Source: Dugong dugon (Eukaryota; Chordata; Mammalia; Sirenia; Dugongidae). From it: 64,000 bases of DNA. The notes under the pieces were generated by a model that worked only from the letters and a program-made list of their open reading frames with translations, did no database searches and was not told where the DNA came from. This document shows, one piece after another, positions 1 through 12,806 of this stretch (positions are counted from its first letter, which is position 1; each line of letters starts with the position of its first letter). Made by a program: the position numbers and the translations under genes. The stretch is from contig CM057472.1 of the NCBI GenBank assembly GCA_030035585.1, forward strand, positions 93,121,601 to 93,185,600. Direction: 5' to 3'.

Positions 1-479
1 TGGCTGCTACAGTTTTAGTCCTTTTTCAGTGGAAGAATACATTCTCCTAAAAGTCCCTTTGTCCATTTCTCATTAAGTCTCATTGTCCAGAATCAGGTGC
101 CTTGGCCTACTCTAGTTTTAAGGAAGTCTGGAACATAAATTATCTGGCAATAAGAAATGATAAGGTCATGACAAGCTCAGAAATATCTTTATTCATCCTC
201 TGGGGGCATGCTCATTAGTACCTTGAGCACATCAGGTTTTTGTGATGAATTAGAAAGAGATGGGTGGAGGGCAATACTGTCCAGTGAGTATTGAATCATG
301 CCTTCCACAGAGACGCTATGAAAACTAAATATAAAAAGTATATAATCTGCCTAAGCATAGAGCTCAACAAAGTATTAGCCTGGTAGACAAGAAAATAATG
401 TAAATAAGATGACTACTGAAAAAAAACTTCCAAGGAATAAATCAATCTATGCTTTGACATAAATAATAAAAGAACAAAC
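1..479. other. Unique AT-rich DNA, nothing recognised
   Basis: No repeat family, splice-like exon or long open frame is recognisable here. Composition is AT-rich, as in the other non-repeat parts of the window. Confidence 0.5.
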
Positions 480-700
480 ATATTGCATTTACCACACACA
501 AAGCAGTGTACTAGGTCTTTAAGACCTATTGACTTATTTCATCCTCACAATAATCCTGACATGGAACTATTAACCTCTCGTTACAGATGAGGTAATTAAG
601 AACAGAGAGCTTAATTAACTTCCCCAAAACTACACATCTAGTCAGTAATGGTGCTTGGATTCAAACTCAAACAGCCTGGCATCAGAATATGTTGTCAATA
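480..700 (-). repeat. MIR SINE (ancient, minus strand)
   Basis: The plus strand reads as the reverse complement of MIR: a 'TTATTTCATCCTCACAATAATCCT' type start shared with the family, then an 'ACAGATGAGG' core and a 'CTAGTCAGTAATGGTGCTTGGATTC' type tRNA-side segment. It is strongly diverged, as expected for this ancient mammal-wide SINE. Confidence 0.75.
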
Positions 701-2740
701 GTACTCTATTTTGAAATAAATAAAAACAGTATAAATAGACATGTACAAGTGAGCATGATGATACTGATGGGGTTTAAAAAACAGAAATTGCAAGGCAAGT
801 ATTTCCCAAGTCTAGAACAGAGTGACGTTTTTGGAGATGGCACCCTGATTTAAGAGGCACCCATTTTGTCACCCAGAAAGCCAGATTATCAGCTTTAACA
901 AGTATCACTAGTCTGATCTTATATTGGTAAGCTTTCAGATTCTCATTTTATTTTCCTACTAAATATATCTCCAGGAGAAAAATATAGTTTACAGCCACTC
1001 TGTATGCTGGACATCTATATCTCTAAATGAAAAGCATTTTGTGTCTTTCTCGATGAAGTTAATCTAGGTACTTTCAGTAAAATGATTGAGTTCTCCTTGG
1101 CTGGTTGTAAGTTTGTCTTCTGAAACTGACCTCTGAGGATCATTCCCAGTTATCACTCATGATGGACCACCTTGTCATGTATTCAGCTTCTCATCCACAT
1201 TTCTTTTGACCTGGGTAGTTTTGGTCTTTGACTAGTTTGAAAGCCATGATTCTAGTTTATCAAGCCTTGTTCTTACAGTTGGAGTATATGACTCCGCTGT
1301 CTATGGCAGGAGAATCTCTGTTTCATTTCACAAGTCGTGGGCTGCAAGTCAAGTGGTTTTCAAATTTTCATGAAGTATGTCATTATTGATTTGCAAATCA
1401 TGGACTGTGTTACTTCTACAATAAATTTGTTTTAGGGCCTGTGTTAGCATTAGAAGTTGGAACTAAAGTGTATCTTAGAGTCAATACTTTACTGGGATTC
1501 TATCAAGACTGCATATTTGGGACCCAGACCATCCAATCAGCTGTTAGATTTTCGTCATAATGATAGAAACATACATCAATTAGTGAACTACAGTCTGCAT
1601 TAATCTACACCTTTATGTTATCCTTTCTAGATTCTGTTACATGCATTTTTTTTTTTTTCATATTCTCTATATTGGTTGTCTTGGAGGGTGATTATGTCTA
1701 TCTGCTTTGCTTAACAGTGTGGGCCAAATTCTTAATAAGGAAATCTGTCATGTCTTGATAAATCATCTCCTTCTACCATCCCTAGTTACATACGGCAGCT
1801 GGACAATCCAATCACAGCTGCTGCTTCCAATTGCAGAACTCAATGTTGAGTGAAATGATTCCTGTGGGCAGTGTCCTTTGAGTATCTTTCAGGAGGAAAT
1901 ACCTTCATTATCCTTACCACTAAAGCAAATCCATGTGGAAACTGAGTGAAATTTGTAGAAAACACAGCTGGCTTGAGAATATCAGTAATACTATTTTTAT
2001 TAGTGGGTATTTTTTTTTCTGATTTTGCACATATTGCGGTGAATTGTTTCTAAATTGGGCAAACCTTACAAAGTCTGTTTCGCCATAAACCTCTTAGTTT
2101 TGAAGTAAGTGAAAGTTACTATTGCTCTCAGTTCTAAAACCTGTTTCTCTTTCCTTTTCTCTCTCCAGGTCAACTTAACCCAGAGTGATCAAGTGAATTC
2201 CATAAATGGAAAACCTGCAATATGTCCTGAAGCTTCTCATTCTCATCTCTATAGTCTCTCTGGGTACCCCTCTCTCTCTGAGTTATATGATTATTGGTGA
2301 CATTCTTTACAAATGCAAAGTTCTCCAAAAATAGTTTTCCTCGAGTGCCAATGCTACCAAGGCAAATCTAGTAATAGAATTTTATAAGTGTAGTTTTCTA
2401 AGATTTTTCACTTCAACCGAAAATAGAAAAATAGATTACATATAAAAAATGAAAACTCCATACAATTTGAAAACTATTGCCTTTCTAAGGCCCATCTATA
2501 TGTCTCAACAGAATTGATTACAACATGAACATTTTGTCATTTGTCATAGCCTTAGGAAACTGTTGAATAGCAATTACATTGAATAAATACATGGCAACTC
2601 AATAAAAGTGCTAATGTAACCTAAAATATTGAACATTCTGTGCTGTGAGAGAGCATTTTTGGATGGCTAGACTTTTTTCCATTTTAGCAATCAATACTTT
2701 ATTCAATAATATGATGCAATATCAGTATTATTTTACCTAA
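701..2740. other. Unique DNA, no assigned gene
   Basis: There is no recognised repeat apart from a T run near 1647-1660. A long pyrimidine tract followed by CAG at about 2140-2168 looks like a splice acceptor. It is followed by an ATG at 2206 that opens a short hydrophobic frame, described in the findings. I cannot assign any gene. The stretch could be intronic or a very old decayed repeat. Confidence 0.35.
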
Positions 2741-2741
2741 A

Positions 2742-2956
2742 CATATATACCAGTACAAGTTGCTATGGAGTCAACTCCAACTCAAGGCAATCCCATGAGT
2801 GTATGAGTAGAACTGTGCTCCATAGGATTTTTAATGGCTGATTATTCAGAATTAGGTGTCCAGACTTTTCTTCTGAGGCACCTCTGGGAGGACTTGAATC
2901 TTCAATCTTTTAGTTAGCAGCCTAGCACATTAACTGTTTGCATCACTCAGGGACTC
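2742..2956 (-). repeat. AfroSINE copy (old subtype)
   Basis: This is a diverged copy in minus orientation. The SINE 3' side is at the left (GTTGCTATGGAGTCAACTCC) and the tRNA-derived head is at the right (AACTGTTTGCATCACTCAGGGACTC). It has the 'GGGACTC' head variant, as does the copy at 49285-49483. Confidence 0.75.
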
Positions 2957-3217
2957 ATAAACATGTACATACATGTAAATGTTTTTTAGTGTACTGAAGA
3001 ACACAGAAGGGTATTGTAGGAGCAGATTACCACTTAATCACTGGGTCAATTAAAATGTCAGCATTCAGTGCCTCAAAATACTTTGTTTTACTTACTTGAA
3101 CAAAGATCCAATCATGAAAGCCCCGAATCCCCTTAGAGAATTTCTCAGGTTGTGAGAAACATCTGTAACCCCAACAATTGTTCTGAGATGATAGGGTGTT
3201 CATACATAGATTTTGTG

Positions 3218-3382
3218 GTCAGATAGTTTAGACTCTGAGCCAAAGTCCTGTTCCAAATACTCTCTGAGTAGCACTTTGCAAGTTACTTGATCCTATAAAT
3301 TGGAATTGTTTAGGAGATTTCAATGAGATAAAGTGTGTATAAAGTGTCTACCACAGTTTCTGGCAATAACTAGGTACTGAAA
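3218..3382 (+). repeat. MIR SINE (plus strand)
   Basis: A diverged MIR core in sense orientation: 'GCAAGTTACTTGATCCT', then 'GAGATAAAGTGTGTATAAAGTGTCTACCACAGTTTCTGGCA', which corresponds to the CAGTGCCTGGCA region of MIR. Confidence 0.7.
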
Positions 3383-3540
3383 ATGAGACATTTTCCTGTT
3401 TCCCTTCCAAGTTAGGACCAAAATAAACAGAGCCAACTCTAAAAACAGTCTTCTCTGAAGGCTGTCAAGGTCATCAGTTACCAAAGCTATGAGAGAACAA
3501 ACACCATCATCCATTAAACATGGTGGACTCTCCATTTGCT

Positions 3541-6019
3541 CCAGGTCTTTTTAGCTTTGATTTATTTTTGTGACTTCACTATCTGGATTGATATATGGTT
3601 GTTCTATCTTGTGTTCTAGTCTTGGGTGGTTATCTGATGTTATTGATTTTCTAACTAGAGGAATCCCTGTAGTATGTCTTGTAATTTTGGTTTGGTCTTT
3701 GCAATTTCCCTAAACTTCTGTTTATATAGAAATGCCCTCATTTCACCATCATATCTGAGTGAAAGTTTTGCTGGCTATATAATTCTTGGCTGGCAAATTT
3801 TTCCTTCAGTGCTTTATATATGTCATCCCATTGCCTTCTTGCCTGCATGGTTTCTGCTGAGCAGTCCAAGCTTAGTCTTATTGACTCTCCTTTGTAGATG
3901 ACTTTTCGTTTATCCATAGCCACTCTTAAAATTTTCTATCTTTAGTTTTGGCAAGTTTGAATATAATATGTCTTGGTGACATTCTTTTGGGATCTACCTT
4001 ATGTGGAGTTCAATGAGCATCTTGGATAGATATCTTCTCACCTTTCATGATATCAAGGAAGTTTTCTGCTAACAAATCTTCAACAATTCTCTCTGTATTT
4101 GCTGTTATCCCCCTCTGTTCTGGTATCCCAATCACTCTTAGGTTATTCCTCTTGGTAGGGTCACACATAATTGTTAGGGTTTCTTCATTTTTTTAAATTC
4201 TTTTACCTGATTTTTCCTCAGAGAGGTTGGTGTCAAGTGCTTTATCTTCAGTCTCACTGATTCTGACTTCTACAGACTCAATTCTGCTCCTAGGACTTTC
4301 TATTGAGTTGTCTAATTCTGAAATTTTAATGTTAATCTTCTGGATTTCTGACTGCTGTCTCTCTATGGATTCTTGCAGCCTGTTAGATTTGTCATTATGT
4401 TCCTGAATAACCTTTTAAGTTCCTCTATTGGTTTGTCTGTACGTTCCTTGCTTGGGTCTGCATTTTGACTGATCCCCTTCCTGATCTCTTGAAGACTCCT
4501 GTATATTAATCTTTTGTATTCTACCTCTGGCAATTCCAAGAAGTTCTCTTCCTCCAGAAGATTTCTTGATTCTTTGTTTTGGGAGCTTGCTGAAGCCATA
4601 ACGATCTGCCTCTTTATGTGATTCGATATCGACTATTGTCTCCAAGCCATCAATAAGTTATTATATTTATTTATTTTATATTTGCTTACTGTGTCTTAGC
4701 TTCTTGTTTTGTTTTGTTTTGATACACCCAAATAGGCTGCTTGTATGAGCTAGTTTGATTTATTGGTGCCTTTGAAGCTCTAACGTCCTGTCACCAGGTG
4801 GTTAGATCTGTTACTAGGTATATGAGCCCAGGAGTCCATTTACTTTTCTGGTATGGATTCAGCTCAGATGCCCAGGTAGATAGCTACCAAGTGTGTGGTG
4901 CATGCTCTCACCTACAGTCCTAGATGGGCAGGGGTGATTGGAATAGGCACAGGTATCTGGCTGCAGTAGGGAGTCACATGCTGAGCAAGGCAGGGAACTG
5001 ATGGCTGCCCCTCAGTGTCTGGGAGGAAAGAGTGTCCTTGTTTCCTAGAGTGCGTAGGTGGGTGGGTTTTGCAGCCAGATTATGGGCATCCAAAGCTGTT
5101 GGCTGTAAGGACTAGAAGGCACCACTTATTCTTGGACCCCTGGCCTGGGTGGCTAGGTGGAGCCACCAGTCTTCAGGCCCCTGATGTGGGTAGGTGAGTA
5201 TCCTGCTTAATAGGCAGAGTGATGCCAAATGTCACAGACCTGCCACTCCACCATACAGTTGAAGTTAGACTTCAGGTATATACGCTGTTGTACTGTGCTA
5301 ATGAGGGCCTACGCTGTTGAAATGAGCCCACACAGGTCTATGCAGGAGTGAAATGCATTCAAAGTCCATGGACCTCTTATGCCTGTGCCTAGGTAAAGCA
5401 GCTGTACCTGCCCTGAGTTTCTGGCTTAGGGGAGCTGGGAGATTATTTGTATCCTGCTTGTTAATTTGTTCCCTCTCCAGGGCGGAGAGAATGGCTCAGG
5501 GCACGTGACGGGTCCTTTTTCTGGCCCAGGAGACATGGCAATTGCTGAAGCTGGCCTGGGACTCTGCAGATCCAGGAGAGGGCGGGTAAATGGGAGAGAT
5601 GTTCTTCTCAAAGAGGATGTTTTTTTAATTTGTGTGGTAGGTTAGACGCATGTACTTATCTTTTGCCAGTTGAGCACTGCTTTTCACTGGTTCTGGAGGC
5701 TTGAGTATACTCTCTGCCACTTGGCCTCTCCTGATATGGAAAACATGTCCCGAGTGCCACTGCTTGCCTCACAGCACAAGCCAGCCTATCCAGCCTGCAG
5801 CATGCCAGTTCCCACCATGTCAGGTCTGGCAACTCCTTGCTGCTTCTGAACCATCTCTCCCTCCCCCTGCGGCTTAGTCTGATTCCTCAACTTTTCCTTT
5901 GATGTTCAGGGATCCTAGATTGTCATATATAATTGATTCACTTTTTTTTTCTGGTCTTTGTTGTAACAGGGACCATAGGAAGCATCTGACCACTCCACCA
6001 TCTTGGCCCCGCCTCTCCA
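3541..6019 (-). mobile_element. Older L1, 5' part only (5' UTR plus ORF1)
   Basis: Relative to L1 A and B this fragment covers the 5' UTR and ORF1 and stops in the spacer just past the ORF1 end. ORF2 and the 3' UTR are absent. The 5' terminus on the minus strand begins near 6019 and carries GGGGCCAAGATGGTGG at 5997-6012, the CAAGATGG motif typical of the YY1 site at the start of L1 promoters. Loss of the 3' half is the reverse of normal 5' truncation, so a later deletion or recombination is likely. It is more diverged than A and B, so it is an older relative. Confidence 0.85.
3680..4599 (-). pseudogene. Decayed L1 ORF1 (RNA-binding protein) of the older L1
   Basis: L1 ORF1 encodes the trimeric RNA-binding chaperone of the L1 ribonucleoprotein. 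The N-terminal part reads at 4599-4363 (EENFLELPEVEYKRLIYRSL). The C-terminal part reads in another frame at 3923-3738 and includes SAETMQARRQWDDIYK, the hallmark also seen in ORF1 of L1 B at 61.1 kb. Frame changes and stops between these blocks, including the RRM region near 4150-3950, show that it is dead. It is clearly older than the ORF1 copies in L1 A and B. Confidence 0.75.
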
Positions 6020-6040
6020 GATCCTTTTAATAGAGACAAA

Positions 6041-6228
6041 AATCAAACCAAACCCATTGCTGTGCAGTGGACAAAGTAGAACTGTGGCTATCCCATTGGG
6101 TTTCCAAGGCTGTAAATCTTTATGCAAGTAGACTGCCCCATCTGTCTCTCAAGGGCAGCTGATGGATTCGAACTGCTAAACTTTGGTTGGCAGCTGAGCA
6201 CTGTAACCTCAGTGCCACTTGGGCTTTC
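6041..6228 (-). repeat. AfroSINE copy with 13-bp target-site duplication
   Basis: The tail is at the left (AACCAAACCCATTGC) and the diverged head at the right (AGTGCCACTTGGGC). TAATAGAGACAAA flanks it directly at 6028-6040 and 6229-6241, giving exact insertion boundaries just outside the 5' end of the older L1. Confidence 0.9.
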
Positions 6229-6691
6229 TAATAGAGACAAACCCTTTTCAATCTGAAGATCAGAGGCATATCTAGGGAAAATAACACGTATGGAAGGCAC
6301 TGAAATTCCACCCCTGAAGGGGCCTAGTAAGGGTAAAGAGCGTTGGGATAATCTCTAAATTGCATCTCCCCTTAATTTCAAGATGAATAGATGTTGATAG
6401 CAGGGACACTTCAGCAGAAAGGCCTTCCCCTCTTTGTCTAGCTGCCTCAGGTGCCTTTCATATTTGTGGCACCTTGGAATGTCATTCTGTGCCTTGTCTG
6501 ATGCCCCCTGGACTTGCACCCAGGGGCAAGTGACTACCTTTCCCTCTAACCCTAGCTATACCTTTTTGTCTATTGTGCTTGAGGAAGGATGCTGGGCCAT
6601 ACCAGATTAATAGAAATTGCTCAGTGATGTGCCTCCCCCACCCCTCCTTCTTAAGGTGGTGCCCAGGGCACGTGCCATACCTGACACACAA

Positions 6692-6850
6692 ACCATTGCC
6701 CATTGTCATCGAGTCGATTCCAACACATACCTACCCTATAGGACAGAGTAGAACTGCCCTATACAGTTTCTAAGGAGTGACTGGTAGATTCGAACTGCCA
6801 ACCTTTCAATTAGGAGCCAAATTCCTAACCACTACACCACCAGGGCTCCA
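6692..6850 (-). repeat. AfroSINE copy
   Basis: The left side has CCCATTGTCATCGAGTCGATTCC, a family signature. The centre has CCTATAGGACAGAGTAGAACTGCC and the right end has ACCACCAGGGCTCC, the reverse of the tRNA-derived head. Confidence 0.9.
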
Positions 6851-6852
6851 AG

Positions 6853-7794
6853 GCAAACACCATATGTGCCACACCCTAGATACACCTCTGCTTAACATAC
6901 CAGGTACAAGGTCCCTTGACATTCTGGGCTGCATAGAATGAAGAAAGGGCAATAAAAGAAATTCCAAAATGTGAGCCTGTCTCAGAACTGCTAGATTAGC
7001 TTTGTAGGTCTGTGAAATCTCATCTCTTTGACCCAAAGCCACTTGAAAAAAACATTTGGAGAGTTAATTTTTTTTTGATGCAGAGAACCACTAATTTAAA
7101 GAGTATTTTAAATCGGGATTAAAAGAGTGATAGGTTGTATGTGTACATACGTAGTGCCTGGTAGTCCCTGATCTTGTAAAACAAATTTTGTAAGTAAATA
7201 CAAAATGAAACAGATCATAGGGAAGTCCATCAGAAGATAAATAGTGACTTGTGTGACTTGAAGATATCCATTAGTGAAATTGTACCGGAGATACAGCAGG
7301 GTAACTTTTGCTTTATTGTAATTTTAGACAGTTACGTTTTTATCTAATTATCTAGTTATCTAGTTATCACTAGTTCCTAGTCAGTCGTTGACCATAGGGC
7401 TTCATCTCCCAGTTTGGTTACTGAGGAGGAGAAAACAAAAACTCGTCTTGATAAACGTGTGGACCATTTACAGTACCAGGATGTGAGGTTGACATGGCTG
7501 ATCCACTTGGCACCGTCTTAAGAAAGCTGACATGTGGAATCTCTTGTACTAAGGGCCAAATATACCATCCTCTGAGGCTTCTGTGAACAAAAGTTCATCT
7601 GCAGCATCCTTCACGGCCAAACCCAAGTTGCTTAATATTTTATTTGCATTAAATGTATAAGCTTTGCTGTGATTTGTTAAGGCGGGAGAAGGTGTTTGTG
7701 CATCTAGAGTCTCTATTCTTTTGTGTTTTATTCGACTCAATAATTTTCCTGGGATTTAAATACTTTTGTAAATATTTTGTAATTATTTTTCTCT
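6853..7794. other. Unique DNA
   Basis: No recognisable gene, RNA or repeat. An ATCTA/GTTATC-rich imperfect run near 7340-7370 is the only local repetition. Confidence 0.4.
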
Positions 7795-7812
7795 CAAAAT
7801 CTGGTGATTTTT
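7795..7812. repeat. Left target-site duplication of L1 A
   Basis: CAAAATCTGGTGATTTTT here matches CAAAATTTGGTGATTTTT at 16482-16499 with one difference in 18. This fixes both ends of L1 A. Confidence 0.85.
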
Positions 7813-9000
7813 TTTTTTTTTTAATTTTACTTCAGGTGAAGGCTTACAGAACAAATAGTTTCTCATGTAACAGTAGTACACATGACGTTTTATGACATTG
7901 GTTAACAACCCCACAACATATCAACCCTCTAAATTCTCAACTTTTTTTTTTTTTTTTGGTGAAAATACACATAGCCAAAGATACAACGTTTCAAAAATTT
8001 CTACATACACAGTTCAGTGACATTGACTACGCTCTTCCAATTGTGCTGTTATTCTCACTTAAGATGGCTTGAAGAACAAAAAAGTTTCTCATTTAACGGT
8101 TACTACAAATGTTGCCCTATGACAATGGTTAACAATCTCACAACACATCAACAATATCCTTACTCAACCTTGGGTTCCCTATCACCAGCTTCCTTGTCCC
8201 CTTCTGCCATCTGGCCCTTGTCACTGGACTCCTGTACCTCATTAGTCTCATTTGGTTTTACAGGGCTGTCCACTCCCAGGCTGAACAGTGAACCTCGGAG
8301 GTAACTTCATCACTGAGCTAAAAGGGTGTCTGGGGGCCATACTCTGGAGGTTTCTCCAGTCTCCTTTAGGTCAGTAAATCTGGTCTTTTTTTATGTGAGT
8401 TAGAATTATGCTCTACATCCTTCTACAGCTCTGTCCAGAACCCTCTGTTGTGATCCTGGTCAGAGCAGTCAGGGGTGGTAGCCGGGCACCATCTAGCTGT
8501 ACTGGACTCAGTCCGGTGGAGGCCTTGGTAGCTGTGGACAATTAGTCCTTTGGACTAATCTTTTCCTTGATCCTGTTCTCTTCATTCTCCCTTGCTCCCG
8601 AAGGGATGAGACCAGTGGAGTATCTTAGATGGCTGCTCACAGGCTTTTAAGACCACAGACACTACTCACCATGGTAGAATGTAGAGCATTGTATTTATAA
8701 GCTGCGTCACGCCAATTGAGCTGGATGTTCCCTGAGACCATGGTCCCCAGAGCCCTCCGCCCAGCAATACAGTCCCTCAGGGAGTTTGGATGTGTCTATG
8801 GGGATTAAATGACCTTTCCTTGTACAAGTTGTTCTACTTTCCCCTGTATTGTGTACTGTCTCACCCTTCACCCAAGATACCACTTATCTATTGCCTATTT
8901 AGTATTTCCCCCAACCCCTCCCATCCCTGATAACCAACAAAGATTGTTACATTTTGCGTGTGAACTTTTTCATGGGTTTTTACAATAGAGGTCTCATACA
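7813..9000 (-). other. 3' UTR of L1 A with internal diverged duplication
   Basis: Reading the element in sense, a segment like GTTAACCATTGTCATAGGGC ends in an internal A-rich tract (plus-strand poly(T) near 7942-7957). It is followed by a second diverged version (GTTAACCAATGTCATAAAAC) that ends in the true poly(A). This gives two tandem related blocks, each ending in A-rich sequence. The same structure is in copy B and, with one more unit, in the 37.4 kb insertion. Confidence 0.75.
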
Positions 9001-12000
9001 ATATTTGTCCTTTTGTGATTGAATTATTTCACTCAGCATGATGTCCTCCAGTTTCATCCATGTTATGAGATGCTTCACAGATTCATTGTTGTTCTTTCTC
9101 CTTGCATAGTACTCCATTGTGTGTATGTACCATAGTTGGTTTATCCATTCATCTGTTGATGGGTGTCTAGGTGGTTTACATCATTTTGCTATTGTGAAAA
9201 ACGCTGCCATGAACATAGGTGTGCATATGGCTATTCGAGTGACAACTCTTATTTCCCTAGGATATATTCCTAGGAGTGGGATTGCTGGATCGAATGGTAT
9301 GTCTATTTCTAGCTTTCTGAGGAAGTGCCATATCATTTTCCAAAGTGGTTGTATCATTTTGCATTCCCACCAGCAGTGCATAAGAGTTCCGATCTCCCCG
9401 CAGCCCCTCCAACATTTGTTATTTGCAGTGTTTTTTATTCATGCCAATAATGCCGGGGTGAGATGGTATCTCATTGTGGTTTTAATTTGCATTTCTCTAA
9501 TGGTTAGTGATCGCGAGCATTTCCTCATGGGTCTGTTGGCCATTTGAATGTCTTCTTTGGTGAAGTGTCTGTTCATTTCCTTTGCCCATTTTTTAATAGG
9601 ATTTTTTGTCTTTTTGTTGTAGAGGTGTTGGATTTCTTGTAGATTATGGAGATTAGACCTTTGTCTGACTTATACTGTCCAAAAATTTTTTCACAATCTG
9701 TAGGTTCTCTTTTTACTCTTTTGGTGAAGTCTTTTGAAGAGCATAGGTGTTTGATTTTTAGAAGATCCCAGTTATCTAGCTTATCTTTTGCATTTTGTGC
9801 TTTGATGGTTATCGTTTGTATCCTGTTAATGCCATGTATTAAGGCCTGAAGTGTTGGTCCTATTTTTTCTTCTATGAACTTTATAGTTTTAAGCTTTATA
9901 TTCAGGTCTTTGATCCATTTTGAAGTAGTTTTTGTATACGGTGTGAGGTATGGGTCCTGTTTCATTTTTCTGCAGATCGAAATCCAGTTTTGCCAGCATC
10001 ATTTGTTAAAAAGACTGTCTTTTCCCCATTTGATGTACTTTGGGCCCTTGTTGAAGATCAGGTGACCGTAGGTGGATGGATTTACATCTGGGTTCTCCAT
10101 TCTGTTCCACTGGTCAATGTATCTGTTGTTGTACCAGTACCAGGCTGTTTGGACTACTGTAGCTTTATAGTAGGTTCTGAAGTCAGGTAGTGTAAGTCCT
10201 CCAACTTTATTCTTCTTCTTCAGTAGTGCTTTCCTTATTCGGGGCTTCTTCCCTATCCATATAAAGTTAATGATTCGTTTTTCCATCTCTTTGAAGAATG
10301 TTGTTGGTATTTGGATCAGGATTGTGTTGTATTTGTAAATTGCTTTGGGTAGAATTGTCATTTTCGCAATGTTGAGTCTGCCTAGCCATGAGCATGGTAT
10401 GTTTTTCCATTTATGTAGATCCCTTTGGGTTTCTTGCTGTAGTGTTTTGTAGTTTTCTTCGTATAGGTCTTTTACATACCTGGCCAGATTTATTCCTAAG
10501 TATTTTATCTTTTTAGGGGCTATTGAAAATGGTATTGATTTCCTGATTTCCTTTTCATTGTTCTCCTTATTGGTGTATAGGAATCCAACTGATTTTTGAA
10601 TGTTTGTCTTGTATCCTGCTACTGTGCTGAATCTTTCTATTAGTTCCTGTAGATTTCTTGTGGAATCTTTAGGGTTTTCTATGTATAGCATCATATCATC
10701 TGCAAACACAGACAGTTTAACTTCTTCTTTACCAATTTGGATGCCCTTTATTTCTTTTTCTTGCCTTATCGCTCTAGCTGGAACTTCCAGCACAATGTTA
10801 AATAGGCATGGTGATAAAGCACATCCTTGTCTTGTTCCTGTTTTCAAGGGGAATGTTTTCACCCTCTCTCCATTAAGAATGATGTTGACCATTGGTTTTG
10901 CATAGATGCCCTTTATTATGTTGAGAAATTTCCCTTCTATACCTATTTAATTGAGAGTTTTTATCAGGAATGGGTGTTGGACTTTGTCAAATGCCTTTTC
11001 TGTGTCAATTGAGATGATCATGTGATTCTTTTCTTCCCTTTTATTTATGTGGTGGATTACGTTGATTGATTTTCTAATGTTGAACCATCCTTGCATACCT
11101 GGTATGAATCCTACTTGGTTGTGGTGTATTTTTTTTTTTTTTGATATGATGCTGAATTCTATTGGCTAGAATTTTGTTGAGAATTTTTGCATCTATATTC
11201 ATGAGAGATATTGGTCTGTAATTTTCTTTTTTTGTGATGTCTTTGCCTGGTGTTGGTATCAGCGTTATGCTGGCTTCATAGAATGAATTTGGAAGTGTTG
11301 CTTCCTCTTCTATGCTCTGACATAGCTTGAGTAGTACTGGTACAAGCTCTTCTGTAAATGTTTTGTAGAATTCTCCAGTGAAGCCATCTGGGCCAGGGCT
11401 TTTTTTGGTTGGGAGTTTTTTTGTTACCTTTCAATCTCTTCTCTTGTTATGGGTCTGTTCAGATTTTCAACATCACTTTGTTGTAGGTTGGGTAGGCCGT
11501 GTGTTTCTAGAAATTTATCCATTTCCTCTAGGTTTTCAAATGTGTTGGAGTATAGTTTTTCATAATATTCTGTTATAATCCTTTTTATTTTAGTTGGGTC
11601 TGTTGTAATGTCCCCCATTTCATTTCTTATTTGGGTTATTTGTGTCCTCTCCTCTTTTTCTTTTGTCAGTCTAGCCAGTGGTTTGTCAATTTTGTTGGTT
11701 CTTTCAAAGAACCAACTTTTGGTTTTGTTGATTATTTCTATTGTTTTTCTGTTCTCTATTTCATTTGTTTCTGCTCTGATGTTTACTATTTCCTTTCTTC
11801 TGGTGGTTGTGGGCTTTTTTTGCTGTTCTCTTTCTATTTGTTTGAGTTCTGTAGTTAATGTTTTGATTTTGTCCCTTTCTTCTTTTTTCATATGTGCATC
11901 TATTGCTATAAATTGTTCTCTGTGGACTGCCTTTGCTGTGTCCCAAAGGTTTTGGTATGATGTGTTTTCATTCTCATTGGATTCTAGGAATTTTTTGATT

Positions 12001-12806
12001 CCATCTCTGATTTCTTCTATTACCCACTGATGTGGAAGCAGGGTATTATTCAGTTTCTGTGTAGTTGATTTTTTATCCTTGCTCTTTCTAGTGTTAATTT
12101 CTACCTTGATGTCATTGTGGTCAGAGAAGATACTTTGAATTATTTCAACGTTTTGGATCTTGTTGAGGATTGCTCTGTGGCCTAAGATGTGATCTATTCT
12201 GGAGAACGTTTCATTTGTATCAGAAAAGAATGTGTACTTTGCAGCAGTTGGAAGGAGTGTTCTATATATTTCTATGAGGTCAAGTTGGCTGATTGTGCCC
12301 TTTAGGTCTTCTGTATCTTTGCTGAATTTCTTCTTAGTTGTTTTATCCTTTACTGAGAGTGGTGTGTTGAAGTCTCCTACTATTATTGTGAAACTGTCAA
12401 TTTCTCTTTGCAGTGTTGTTAGAGTTTGTTTTATGTATTTTGGAGCTCCGTCATTGGGTGCGTAGATGTTTATTATGGTTATGTCTTCATGATGGATCAT
12501 CACCTTAATCATTATACAGTGTCCTTCTTTGTCTTTTATGGTAGATTTTGTTTTAAAGTCTTTTTTATCTAAGATTAGAATTGCTACTCCTGCTCTTTTT
12601 TGGTAGTTGTTAGCTTGATATATTTTTTCCCAACCTTTGAGTTTTAATAAATTCACATCTTTGTTTCTAAGGTGTGTCTCTTGTAGACAGCATATTGATG
12701 GATCCTGTTTTCTTATTCATTCTGTCACTCTCCGTCTCTTTATGGGTGCGTTGAGTCCATTTACATTCAGTGTAATTATTGATAGATGTGAGTTTGTTGC
12801 TGTCAT
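9001..12806 (-). pseudogene. L1 A ORF2 (endonuclease-reverse transcriptase), broken
   Basis: ORF2 protein nicks the target DNA and reverse-transcribes L1 RNA there. The ATG is at 12806 (start MTATNSHL). Endonuclease motifs are visible: QETHL, IIVGDFN, RIDHILG and SDHN. The reverse transcriptase part is at about 10.9-10.0 kb with RQGCALSP and an intact FADD catalytic box, and the C-terminal Cys region has HCWWECK near 9360. Lesions: TGA near codon 29 in the endonuclease; a 1-nt loss near 11430; TAA near 10948; TGA at 9999-10001, shared with copy B; a frameshift near 9640; CGA to TGA near 9440; and loss of the natural stop (TAG to TAT at 9001-9003). A 410-codon stretch (12656-11424) remains open. 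Confidence 0.9.

Noticed and set aside
9119-12465. Plus-strand open frames of up to 142 codons across L1 A (also 56411-60153 in L1 B)
   Set aside because: They lie antisense to ORF2, recur at equivalent places in both copies because the copies are homologous, and have no start context or domain. They are shadows of ORF2.
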